This document shows positions 39,369-49,348 of a stretch of 63,277 nt of DNA, piece by piece. The notes beneath the pieces were generated by a model. That model had not been told where the DNA came from and made no database searches. It worked only from the letters and a program-made list of their open reading frames with translations. Positions within the stretch are counted from its first letter, which is position 1; every line of letters begins with the position of its first letter. Location: assembly GCA_022539475.1 (NCBI GenBank), contig VCMS01000313.1, forward strand, positions 1-63,277, given 5' to 3'. The stretch is from Gracilaria domingensis. Lineage: Eukaryota > Rhodophyta > Florideophyceae > Gracilariales > Gracilariaceae. A program made the position numbers and the translations under genes.

Positions 39369-40658
39369 TTATTTTGGTAGCAGAGTGACGAGCCAACGAA
39401 GTGGCGCCAGCAATGTGTGCGCCAGCGGCGGGGACACGCTTGACGTGTACGCGCTGCAGCGCACGCCATCGCCGTCCCAGAACACCACCAGCGTGCCGCT
39501 CGCCGTCTGCGGGTTGAACAGCCCGCGCCCGTACACCGCCTCCTTCCGCAGCACGCGCTCGGCGCGAGCGCCATCGCGGCTGTTCTCGCCGTGCACGCTC
39601 AGCAGGTCGCCTGCTTCAACGCTTCCGGCCGTCTTCAGCGCCCCGTTTGCGTAGATGTAGTGCGAGCGTGACGCCACTAAACTTGCCGTTCTGGTCGTCA
39701 GTCGCACAAAGTCCCACCTGACTTTCGAATCCGAGTGCGTGAACATCAGCACCTTGCTGTAGCTTCCGTCGCCGTCCATAACCTCGTCGCCCACTTGTAG
39801 CTCACTCATGGGCACCATCATCCCGCTCTTCACCTTTACCCTGGCTGCCGCGGGGAAGCATGCGTTTTCACCGCTCTCATCTGTTGCGTTCGGCGTCTGC
39901 GAAGGCGATTCGTCAGCTTCAGGGCTCGCAGTGGCGTCTGCCTCCAGCACCTTCAACGCTTTCGCACGAAGTCTTGCCTCGTCGCCTTCCTTTAGATATG
40001 AACATCCAATTCCATCTTTGGAATCTAAAGCAACGTTCAAAGAAAATGAATGCTCAATGGGTGCCAATGATGAGCTTTCAATTTCACTGAATGCCGTTCC
40101 AAGCTCAACCCCGCTCTTTCTGTAGTGATTAATGAGTGAAAAGAAAAATCCCATGTCTTGCGCTACTATTTGAGCATTTGATACAGTGCGGTTCAGCAAA
40201 GGACACATGAGTTCGACATTCCCAACGTTTCCACCGGCCAGTGGAAAGTAGTTCGTCAAATCCAACAGAGAGATTTTGTTTCCATCTGAATTATTAACAC
40301 GAGATGTGTCCAAAGACAACAGCTGGAAGGCTACTTCAGCTGTCGATGTGCTGCCGTTTGCCGCAAAGAAGCATCTCGAATCCGCTTCGGCACCGGCAGC
40401 AAGCGTGATGTTTGCCACTGGCTGCGAGTTTGACACATTTACAATCAAAGTCGGTGGACAAACCAAAGCCAAAAAGAACGGATCTTCTGGTTGTATTCTC
40501 AAAATGTCTTTCACACTCACGTAGTTGTAAATCCCACTCAAGTTCTGATGCAGAGAAATACCGCCTTTCTCACCGCGAGAGACATTGACAAAAACCAGCA
40601 AACTTATTAACAGACTCTTCCAAATAGTTTTCTGCGTTGAAAACGTTTCGCACCTCAT
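39369..40658 (-). CDS. Secreted or membrane protein with C-terminal Hog/Hint (Hedgehog-type autoprocessing) domain
   Basis: 429 aa from the ATG at 40658. A hydrophobic N-terminal segment (KSLLISLLVFVNVS, about 14-27) acts as a signal peptide or anchor. The 235-residue N-domain has several NxS/T sites and no recognised fold. An acidic Ser/Thr linker precedes a Hog domain: Cys267 followed by FPAAARVKV, then LQVGDEVMDGDG, and the histidine block VASRSHYIYANG (His333). In Hedgehog this module cuts before the Cys through a thioester and transfers the N-part to a nucleophile. The usual TxxH of block B is SxxH here. The end of the protein is hydrophobic. Hog proteins outside animals are known, including from red algae, mostly without function. 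Confidence 0.8.
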   Translation of the reverse strand: MRCETFSTQKTIWKSLLISLLVFVNVSRGEKGGISLHQNLSGIYNYVSVKDILRIQPEDPFFLALVCPPTLIVNVSNSQPVANITLAAGAEADSRCFFAANGSTSTAEVAFQLLSLDTSRVNNSDGNKISLLDLTNYFPLAGGNVGNVELMCPLLNRTVSNAQIVAQDMGFFFSLINHYRKSGVELGTAFSEIESSSLAPIEHSFSLNVALDSKDGIGCSYLKEGDEARLRAKALKVLEADATASPEADESPSQTPNATDESGENACFPAAARVKVKSGMMVPMSELQVGDEVMDGDGSYSKVLMFTHSDSKVRWDFVRLTTRTASLVASRSHYIYANGALKTAGSVEAGDLLSVHGENSRDGARAERVLRKEAVYGRGLFNPQTASGTLVVFWDGDGVRCSAYTSSVSPPLAHTLLAPLRWLVTLLPK

Positions 40659-42139
40659 TTTGCACTTCCGTACAACTTGTTCACGATGTTGACCACTTTC
40701 GTCGAAAGAGTTTTGTGAAACGCCCAATGGCAGGTGCCTCGACTCCGGCGAGACCCATATCCAGCTTTTACATATCTAGAATCTGACATCTACGCTAAGC
40801 AGTTCTACCACGGGAGCGGAACTTGCTCGCGTTACTGTTTCACGAGAGTCTGTTTACGTGTGCCTCTTTTCTTTGAAATTTGAACAACCTGTTAAGAGCT
40901 TATCATGTAAATAACGCAAATGCGCTTCCATGTCAAAAGAGTGACATCACGGTAGTCCGGTTTCCAGAAATCAGGACCCGAAACGACTCCTATCCAGCAG
41001 GTCGCAAATATGCAGATAAGAGAGATAAAGGGGTTAACCCCTTCGCCAGTAAATATTGCGAGAACAGCTACCAGTATTTTTTGATAGTTTGAATTCATCT
41101 CTCATATAAGAAAAGGTTCAAACACTTCATATATTCGGAATCATGGGATCTGACATACGGAATGGGTTCTCCGGGAGTTAGGACAACCATGGACTCGAGA
41201 TAATTTCTGTTCTGCTTGATTCGCTGCGACAGTTCAGATAGATAATTAATTCGGACATAACATAACTTGGTCCATGACTCGATTAGATCCTCCTCTTCCA
41301 CGAATCCCTTTAAGATATGAAGGAGATGTCGTCACTACCACGTGGTCTCGCGCAATACGAAAGCTCGCTTGTCTCACGCGCAGGTCACTGTCAAGGTTTC
41401 TTGAACGACTACGGCGGTGCCGAAGTTAAGAAGGGAACAGCACTGCCTTTTAAAAAAAAGATAATCTTTCTCTCTCTCTCTCTTTCGTCTACGAGTACAA
41501 TTCCATACTGAACGTTTCATGTCAAAGAAACGCTCTTCCACTATGAAATTCAGCTCTATGGGGGCACTTTGTAATACTTTCCGCCACAGTCATTCTACGA
41601 CGAGCCTGTAGAAGTGATATACGTACTAATCTTAACGCAGTTCTCATTGGACACAGCTATACGAAATGCTCAGCGTCGTGGAGTTCTCTCCGGCGATAAT
41701 AGCATACTTCTCGCTTTCAAGATAATAGTTCCATAGAATAGAATAGTACAGTGTCCTTTGCTACGGATTTGCCGAAGATTATGCAAGGCCCCTGTATCAT
41801 CATAAATCAGCTGAAGATAAAGATGCAACACAAGCATTGGTAGAAGAAGAAGAAAACATCCAGAACCAAAACATCTGTATATGCTCATTTTAGTATTCTC
41901 CCATTTTGTTTCAGTCAGTAAATTGTTGCATCATATCCTATGCCTACGAGAGTTTCACTAAACCAAGGTACTGCTTTCGCGATAGACGAATTCTAATCTT
42001 TTCTAAGAAAGTTGAAGGTGAACGGTTTTTGTACCACGGCAAGAATTTGTTGCTATCTCGCGCGCTACTTTCATTCTTTGATGTCCAGGTTAGCTGCTTC
42101 CAACGTATTATTGTAATGGTTATGGAAAAACAAATCCCC
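40659..42139. other. Intergenic, no gene recognised
   Basis: AT-richer DNA with short frames only and a CT-rich microsatellite near 41470-41490. A GCCGAAGTTAAG word near 41421 recalls 5S rRNA, but the rest does not fit. Confidence 0.5.
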
Positions 42140-42868
42140 TCACCGAAGTTTTGAAAGGTCCATTGAGCGAAATGGAGATGTCGGCGGGCGGGGCGGTACA
42201 CTTGAGCGCGTAGGCGGCGCGTGGCCTTTCTTCTCGTGTATTCCTCTTACATGTCTGTAGAGGCTCGACTTATGACTGAAGCATTTGCCGCAGTTTTCGT
42301 ACTGGCATTTGTAGGGCTTTCGTGAATTGTGGACAGCGTCAATGTGGGCCTGTAGAAGATCGAAAATGATATGGATTTGTTAGAGCGTGTCAACGTTGAC
42401 TGCAGCATTCTGAAGGTATGGTTATATTCATACGTTAAGATGACCGATGCGCTCAAACCTGCCTTTGCATAAATGGCACCCAAAAGGCCTTGACGCGCTG
42501 TTTCGACGAGTATCGGGGATGGGCTCAGTAACGAGCCCAAGCGAGCCGGGACGCCTCCGGAATATAGAGCTCACAACGCCGTGATTCCTACTCTTTGAAT
42601 CATCTAGGGGAACAGAGGCGGGTGGAGGATGAAGGTCAGGAGCGTTCGATTGATGAGCAGCCTCAGCAGACGGGCCTTGAGACATTACTGTATCCCAATA
42701 TGATCTGCGGGTGTTCAAGTTTGCGCTCGAGGAGGAAGCAGCTGCATGAGGAGAAGCTGAAGATGAAGACGACGACGACGCCTGCTGATTCAGCCTCAAT
42801 ACAGGGAATGAAAGACTAGCATCTTTTCGTCTGCTGCTTTTGCTGGGGCCGCCCCTTCCGGAGGACAT
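42140..42868 (-). CDS. Two-finger C2H2 zinc-finger protein, spliced (one 84-bp intron)
   Basis: Exon 1 runs 42868-42434 (ATG at 42868), the intron 42433-42350, exon 2 42349-42140; 214 aa in total. The intron starts GTATGA and ends CTACAG, in phase 0, and splits the first finger: exon 1 ends CHLCKGRFERIGHLN and exon 2 begins AHIDAVH, so joining restores a C-X2-C...H-X4-H finger. The second finger is CQYENCGKCF-type (C-X4-C...H-X4-H), linked by HNSRKPYK, close to the classical TGEKPY linker. The N-terminal 120 residues are Ser/Ala/Pro-rich. It is probably a DNA-binding transcription factor in the nucleus. The start could be further upstream if another exon exists. Confidence 0.8.
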
Positions 42869-44084
42869 GATTAGCGGGTTGACACACGAAGTGAGTGGGC
42901 GCGGTGGAGAGCAGCAAGGCTGCGGCTGCACTAAACATGAAGGAGGGCTTAATAGAGAGACGGGGGAAACGAGGGTGGCTTTAGGGATGGATCACTCGAT
43001 TGAAAGCGAGTCGTACGGTGGAATGCAGCAGCGGCCAGCGGCATACGTAGAGAGGTTGGAGACATACGACAATGTGTAGATGACAAAGCACGAGAGGGGC
43101 GGCGAAACAGCAAGCGTAAGGTAGGGGAGGGAGGACAGGCGGTGGTGGGGATGCAGTTTCGGTACAATTGGTGGGTGAACAACCTGTCACTTGCTGGAAG
43201 ACGGCGCGTTGCGACAACAAAACAAGTGTGGTTTGCAACACGAGGCGGAGCGACCGCAGCAGACAGTCCAGACAAACTTCGCCCAGTGGGTGGCGTTGTT
43301 GTCGCGCGTGAAAAAGTTTCTCCGCTGTGCGGCCACCACCACTGCGGCCATTAATCATTTGAACGCGAGCTTGATCACATAGTCGTTGAGCTTGTTCCCA
43401 TCCACACGCCTACGCCACTCACCCACGCCACCGGGCTTATTGCGATGTTTGCTTCCCTTGCTCACTCGTGACCAGGGCCTGCTCGTGACATGATTTAATT
43501 CACACCTCCGTGCCTGGTGCGCCCATACTCTCTTCCGTCGAAGTCCTCTTCTTGTGCTCACCGCCCTCTACATTCCACCTCAAGAACATGTCACACCGTC
43601 ATGCTTTCCAGACCATCACCCAGCCGTCTTTGACCTCACCTGGTTGATTACCACCAAATTCGCTTGGAATGCTGCCTGGAACCCGTGAGTATAGGGATAA
43701 CCCTACAGATTCTCGCTCGCGCACTAACAAGATTATCCCCTATTTGTTCACCCCTGTTTAGTGCTCCTGTGATTTTTGCAGTTGGACATTTGCTTCCACT
43801 ACTGGTGCATCCTGCCTCGTTTTTCTCGCAACTGTCTGGTCCCCACTCATTTGCATTACGACCACCAGAGACAAATGCTCAAACGCATGATCCAGAGTAA
43901 AACTCGTGGTGTAAGTAAAGATCTCCGTAGCCCCATTGCTTTGCATCACGGCAGTTTGTATCAGCAGGATAGGGTACGAATCACAACATTTATATCTTCC
44001 AATGTTTTAATAGGCACGACGCTGCAAAGGTGTTGTCCCAATAGTCATGATGTCATCAATCTGACTCTGTTCCAGATAATGTCC

Positions 44085-44118
44085 TGGCGGAAGAAAGAAA
44101 TTATTCTTTCTTCCGCCA
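44085..44118. repeat. Perfect 15-bp hairpin
   Basis: Arm TGGCGGAAGAAAGAA (44085-44099), loop ATTA, and the exact reverse complement of the arm at 44104-44118. Purine strand then pyrimidine strand. No coding explanation. Confidence 0.9.
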
Positions 44119-44364
44119 TGAGATCACCTTCTCCAACTCGACGTCGCTTCGTTCTAAATACCCGCGGTACATTTTTTGCACGAGACTGCTAGTGCACAAT
44201 GAGAAAAGTTGGTAAGCGTAGGTCAGTTGCGGCTCTTGCCTCTGAAGCAATGTGTTCTGTTCTTCAAAAGCCACATTGCCCCACTCGGCATCTGCCCAGG
44301 ATAAGTTGAGGTTCGGAGAAAAGATGATGCTTGGATGACATGGGCCGATACTGTAGATACTCAT
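44101..44364 (-). CDS. Possible gene fragment, unknown
   Basis: 87 codons from the ATG at 44364, open further upstream to about 44455. Composition looks protein-like (SWADAEWGNVAF, QEPQLTYAYQLFSL, LVQKMYRGYLERSDVELEKV) and the frame ends at the hairpin. It could be a last exon or a decayed gene. No domain recognised. Confidence 0.25.
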   Translation of the reverse strand: MSIYSIGPCHPSIIFSPNLNLSWADAEWGNVAFEEQNTLLQRQEPQLTYAYQLFSLCTSSLVQKMYRGYLERSDVELEKVISWRKKE

Positions 44365-45447
44365 TGTGGGGAGTATCTTGTGGTACAAGCCATCATCATG
44401 CGTGCCTGTCGAAGTTAAGGATGAACAAGTGTGTGGTATCTTGTCACTAATGAGGGGCTAATGAGGCAAACACTTTTTGAGGCAGGGCTACATCTTTCAT
44501 CATACACGGCATATGCGGCAGTTTCCAAATACAACCGCGTTTTCGCATCTGGCAAAACTATGTTCGTAAACTTCATCTCTCGAACTCTGTGCCATAGAGT
44601 CTCCGGAATGGAGAGTTAAGCCAAAATTAGAGAATAGTTTACCGTATTTCAGGTCTGTTACGAGTTTTGAATAGGTTCCATGTACAGAGGTAAATCGAAA
44701 TCACTCCTGCAACTTTTGGCAGGGCTCGGGATGTCATCCCACTACACTTGTCATCATCTATTTCATGCAAGACCACGTCACCCTGAGTGGTGCGCAGAAT
44801 GAAACTCGAACTCAATCTTGAGACTCTTGGGGACGCTACCAGTGTTGTTGTACAACGATATGTCCTCCTGCCGTGCAGTGTGTATCGGGATTTTAGAATT
44901 CAGCTCGGAAGCATCCTGTTTCATTCACCGAGGAAATTCAATCTTCGATGAACGCTAATGCATTCGATGCTGTTTCTTGTGGATCGCTTTCCAAGTTCGA
45001 GGAGCCATATCTTCTGAAACCAAAACGTTTGCAGTTGATACCTTCTTGTTTCGTCTTCTTTTGTCTCGATGCTATATTTGTGACCAGGAGTTCTTCCCCA
45101 GTTTGTTTTCTGGCATCTACGTTTGCACTCTTTGCGAACGAGATTCATACATTTCGGTGTAACAACGAACGAACTGTGTACACGAACGTAAGAGAATGTC
45201 ATATTCGCCTGCGAGCGGCTACGTGTACTGCCATCACATCTACCGACGGTACTTGTGGTTCTCTTGCAGGCGCTACAGTAGAATAACGACGTCACATATT
45301 CCTTTCTCTAAGTATCCCTATCATACTGTTGCTGTAGTTTTGGTAGAGGGGGGGGGGGGGTCACTGTATCGTGCTACCGCGCCGGCGTGGCACGACTTTT
45401 CCCGCCAAATGCGGAATCAGTCAGCTTAAAGCTGATTCGCAACCACA

Positions 45448-45812
45448 ATGGTGCAGGATGAGTTGGAGAGCTTGTTCAACACAAACACGAATGCTTTTGC
45501 GGAAAGCGAAAGCGAGAGTGACTGTGATGGTGATGGTATTGAGGCAGATGTAAAGTGCTGTACATATGCCTCAATACCCCCACCATCTTTACAAAGCCAC
45601 AACTGCCGTCGAAAACGGAGCTTAAGTCTCTGTTTGCACCTCTTGAGTCAATTTGGTCAAAGCCAACAGACCTGGACTCCTACCACTTCATAAGGATGGC
45701 AATGAGTTCTTTGTTGCCCGCTAAGTACAGCAAAAGCAGAGGGCGATCGCGTCAGCTATTAATAACGGAGATGTTCAAGGCTTTACCTCTTTGGTCAGCA
45801 TATATCGCCTGA
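45448..45812 (+). CDS. Possible small spliced gene, unknown
   Basis: A first frame from the ATG at 45448 encodes an acidic N-terminus (DELESLF, then an S/E/D-rich run). A possible 47-nt intron (45550-45596, GTAAAG...CAAAG) joins it in phase 0 to a frame ending at 45812 with protein-like composition (KTELKSLFAPLESIW, DLDSYHFIRMAMSSLLP, SRQLLITEMFKALPLW). This would give 105 aa. The intron is shorter than the other two seen here, so the model is weak. A transposase remnant is an alternative. Confidence 0.3.
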
Positions 45813-46550
45813 TCCTAAATAGTGCCACCCCATTTTTAGTTGCACGGGGTAGAAGGCTAGCACTATAGAGTAGATCCCACTGTATCCTAATCGGGTTCAT
45901 TGTCTCACGATGGGGCGGGGCACCACCAAATTTGCGCAATCAACTAAACACGCCGCTCCCTATCTCCGACTGAATCTGCTGCCGCACAGCTTTCAGATAA
46001 TATTGCAGTGATGCTTGAGATTATCGTTATCGCTCGTCACCTAGGACCCGCTCTGAAGTTTCATGTGGACGGTTCGCTCTGGTTGAAACCTCTACTTGCA
46101 TCTGAATGTTCAGAAGAAGGACATTCAAGTGCAAGTGGAAAGGTTTTTGGCCTTTCTTAGGCGAGAGAAATACGTATAGAGTTAGCGTAGATCTCCTGCT
46201 TCTTCGCAATGAGGAGTTGCAGACCATACTAAAGAAGAAGAAGAAAACACCAAAACGATTATGGTTCTATAAGGTTCATTCAAAAGTGCTGAAGGCTCAC
46301 AAAGCTGCACTCAAACTCAATGATGAACATTCGGAGGCTACAAAAGCTCTGTGACCGTTCAAAGTCTGCAGTAGAGGCTCTCCACTGGCGCTTCATCACA
46401 AGAGCAAGGTGGCCACGGGTGGTACAACGTGAGCTGTTCAGTGAACAGCTCACTTTGAACAGTGTTCACCATGAGAGGAAAACAAAAGGTTCTTAGTTGG
46501 GACAGTGGTCCTCTGCTAATAGACTAGTTCAGAACTAAACACAGTTTTCT

Positions 46551-47042
46551 CTCACAACCAGGGGTTGGTTCCAATCGATTGCTTGCGTAATCGATTGCAA
46601 TCACCAATCGCAATCGGCGATTGTTTCAAGAGCTAGTGCTTGCACTCTGATTGCAGATGGCAAGCCCAATTGCAATCTGATTGCAAATGTCAAGCCCAAT
46701 GTGTAATCAGATTGCAATCGACTATACTGTTGACATCCGGAAAAGCGCCGTTCTAAAGTTATTCGTACGTAAACAAAGCTTTCTCTACACTCTCATATTA
46801 TGTTTGAGATTAGCGTAGAGTTAAACATGCAATGTAGAACATAACGAGAGCGGCCAGATCTACGTTGTATTGCAATTGCGATTGCGATTGCACAAAGACT
46901 CCCAATCGCAATCGTGATTGCGAAGGAGAGAGATGATTGCAATCGCGATTGCAAACGGCGAGGGTGATTGCAATTGCGATTGCAGAGGGGAAGGGTGATT
47001 GCAATTTCTCGCAATCGGATTGGACCAACCCCTGCGTGTGAG
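46551..47042. mobile_element. Foldback/MITE-like element rich in GATTGC/GCAATC
   Basis: The ends are imperfect inverted repeats: 46551-46568 (CTCACAACCAGGGGTTGG) against 47025-47042 (CCAACCCCTGCGTGTGAG), continuing inward through CCAATC...GATTGCAATCACC. The interior is filled with GATTGC and GCAATC hexamers in both orientations, often fused as GCAATCGCGATTGC-like palindromes. CAGGGG ends are common in hAT elements. No target-site duplication is clear and no transposase is present. Confidence 0.65.
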
Positions 47043-47278
47043 TCACAGTGTGAGTCACAACGGAGGGCGAAAATATTTCGTCATTGTTCTGCATTCTGCG
47101 AGCATTCCGATCGCTTGTCACTTCCTGTCATTCATAACTTCTAAATTTGGAGGCGCAAGTGAATCGTCAGCTACAGAGATGCAGTATCCTTTTGACCCGC
47201 GAACGTCGTAGAGTGTCAGGACTCCTGACTCAGGAGATGTAACCAAAGGAATCAAAAACCGTTGAAGAACACCCCAGT

Positions 47279-49348
47279 TCACGAAAGTGGGTTTCGCAAA
47301 TGGGGGAGACATATGTATCTTAATGTACGGGAAATGGAAAGCTCACTGTTTGAAGCAATGCTTTCTGTGTAGTGTGACCAATTCGGTGGGAATACAATCA
47401 TGTCCCCAGGACCAACGACGGCCTCCTTGGCGAATGACGAACATTCTGTCCAGAATCGTCGGAAAACATTCGATTTGCTATGATCAAGGCGCACACGGGC
47501 GCGGCGATGAAGAGGATGTCCAAGTGGATATATACCAAGTCTGTCCATGCATTCCGGAGGAAAGAATAGCATTCGTTTTCTCCCACACATCTGAAGCAGC
47601 GCTGAATGGGATGTGTCATAATGCAGACTGGATACAGTGCCATGCGTACTAATCCATATCCTTTCCGTCTGAACGACTTGCAGATTTCGATGCCTTCCCA
47701 AATCAAACAGTCGCTCTGAACTTAATGCATCTGTTTGGATGTACAAGTGTTCGCGACTTGAATCGCTATATATCAGAGGTGCTGAGCTACAGTCGGCTTT
47801 GAGCCGCCGAATGGCTTCAGTGGTTGAAATGGAATGCAGAATGCTTGGAGGAGTGAATAACTTGTCCTTGACCCATGGATGCTCACTACGACAAAATGTT
47901 ACGATGTTTGTGGGCGAAATCCGGCAAGATACCGTTGGGTGATTCCTTACGAAACTCGTGAGCAGAGACTGCAATCCTTTGACATTCATGACGTCTCGGA
48001 CGATAAACGGTTCGTCAGAAACAGCCAAGTAGTCGGACGGATTAATACCACTTCCCGGAATCTTCTTCTGAAAGGCTTTCTCCTTTACTTGTCCAAATTG
48101 CTCAATGGCTAGTTTTGGTAAGTGGCTTTCAAGAAAGTCAGAAGTACGAATTGGAGATCTTCTTACGTGGAAGAGTGTGCCATTTATAGTTCGCTCCACA
48201 GCTTGGAGAGCGAGGGCTTGGAACTTTGGTGGTCTCACAGGTGGGGTTTGTAGCTCATTTGAGACGAGCGATTCATGGTTGGAACCGTAAGTTTTCTTCA
48301 AAAACACATCCTCCACCACTTCTACGAGGTCTCGAGCAGTTTCCAACCCAACTCTGAGAATCTCTTCATGGCCCAAACCAACAAATCTATTGCCCTTATG
48401 TGCGCATGCCACTTGCAGAGCCGTCAAGAACAGGTCCGCATGTTCGGGATATGCGCTGGAACATAGCTCAAAACAGGGGACCAAATCCCGAGCATGTTTT
48501 CTCGTTTTCGACACTGCGAGTTCTGTGAGAGCACGCAGACATCGCTTGCATAGCCATTGCAAGGCGGGAAGTTTCAGAAGCTTGTAATTTGCAGGACCAT
48601 GTGGAACGAAGAGCGCCATAAGTTTTCGTTCGTCGTCTCTGATGTTGATCGCGGAGTTCAGCATGTTTAGACTTTTCGGATTTGTAACGACACTGGATTT
48701 AACAGACGTGTATAGGGGCACAGAGTAATACTGTAGAAGGACGGCCAAGCTTGGGGAAATGGAAGAGGATTTTATACATCTCAGATCGACGGGAGGAGAC
48801 GATTTCCATTTCGTTGTAATTGCCTTGACTCGTTCTTTTAAAACTGTCCGTGAAGAAAGCGATACTTCATCTCTTGTGACAACAACAAGATCCAAATCGG
48901 ATCTACCGTCTTCGAAGAAGTACCTTGTTGTGACGGATCCACGAACATACACAGTATTGACATTCCCCTTTCCTAAATGCCGTAAAATGGCCATCATTAC
49001 ATTTAGCAGGTGTGGTCTGATGTGGTCCGGGATGCATAGAGTATCGCTTTCAGATACCGAGAGATCAGCTTCGATTCGTAGGGTTCTCCCAAAATTTCGC
49101 ACATACCCATTGCGCACAGCTTCTTCGAACGTAGGAACCAAGCATGTAACAACGGAGGCACGTCGCTCATAGCACGTAAGAGCAGAGCTAGATTGTGACA
49201 GTTTGGGAGGAGATAACAAAGGGAGTGAAGGATTGAATAGAAAAGCAGATGTGCAGATATCTCGGTGCTGAAACATTTTTGGCCTTGCGATTAAGTTTCT
49301 CTGCGAAAAGCTAATTTGTGAAAGAGAAGTAGATACTCGCGGCGACAT
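47279..49348 (-). CDS. Nucleotidyltransferase-JmjC (cupin-8) fusion protein
   Basis: 689 aa from the ATG at 49348. The N-terminus (SPRVSTSLSQISFSQRNLIARP) resembles an organelle-targeting peptide. Residues about 105-260 carry a nucleotidyltransferase signature: GS at 137-138 and the metal-binding D-L-D at 151-153 (SDLDLVVV), as in poly(A)/CCA/DNA pol beta-type enzymes. Residues about 430-675 form a JmjC/cupin-8-like domain with the Fe(II) ligands H576-x-D578 (SLHYDTSH) and His659 (PPNWSHYTES), plus GPGDMIVFPPNW, typical of 2-oxoglutarate-dependent hydroxylases such as the FIH/TYW5 group. This suggests an enzyme that both adds nucleotides and hydroxylates a protein or RNA. I know no named protein with this combination. 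No intron. Confidence 0.75.
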   Translation of the reverse strand: MSPRVSTSLSQISFSQRNLIARPKMFQHRDICTSAFLFNPSLPLLSPPKLSQSSSALTCYERRASVVTCLVPTFEEAVRNGYVRNFGRTLRIEADLSVSESDTLCIPDHIRPHLLNVMMAILRHLGKGNVNTVYVRGSVTTRYFFEDGRSDLDLVVVTRDEVSLSSRTVLKERVKAITTKWKSSPPVDLRCIKSSSISPSLAVLLQYYSVPLYTSVKSSVVTNPKSLNMLNSAINIRDDERKLMALFVPHGPANYKLLKLPALQWLCKRCLRALTELAVSKTRKHARDLVPCFELCSSAYPEHADLFLTALQVACAHKGNRFVGLGHEEILRVGLETARDLVEVVEDVFLKKTYGSNHESLVSNELQTPPVRPPKFQALALQAVERTINGTLFHVRRSPIRTSDFLESHLPKLAIEQFGQVKEKAFQKKIPGSGINPSDYLAVSDEPFIVRDVMNVKGLQSLLTSFVRNHPTVSCRISPTNIVTFCRSEHPWVKDKLFTPPSILHSISTTEAIRRLKADCSSAPLIYSDSSREHLYIQTDALSSERLFDLGRHRNLQVVQTERIWISTHGTVSSLHYDTSHSALLQMCGRKRMLFFPPECMDRLGIYPLGHPLHRRARVRLDHSKSNVFRRFWTECSSFAKEAVVGPGDMIVFPPNWSHYTESIASNSELSISRTLRYICLPHLRNPLS

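Larger units (their letters stand above)
42869..46550. other. Long gene-poor region with scattered possible gene fragments
   Basis: About 3.7 kb without a confident gene. It holds a perfect hairpin (44085-44118), a minus-strand coding-like fragment (44101-44364), a possible small spliced gene (45448-45812) and a G12 run (45349-45360). Confidence 0.5.

Noticed and set aside
41317..41460. 5S rRNA or other small RNA (GCCGAAGTTAAG followed by a T run)
   Set aside because: Only a short word matches; the remaining 5S helices are not present.
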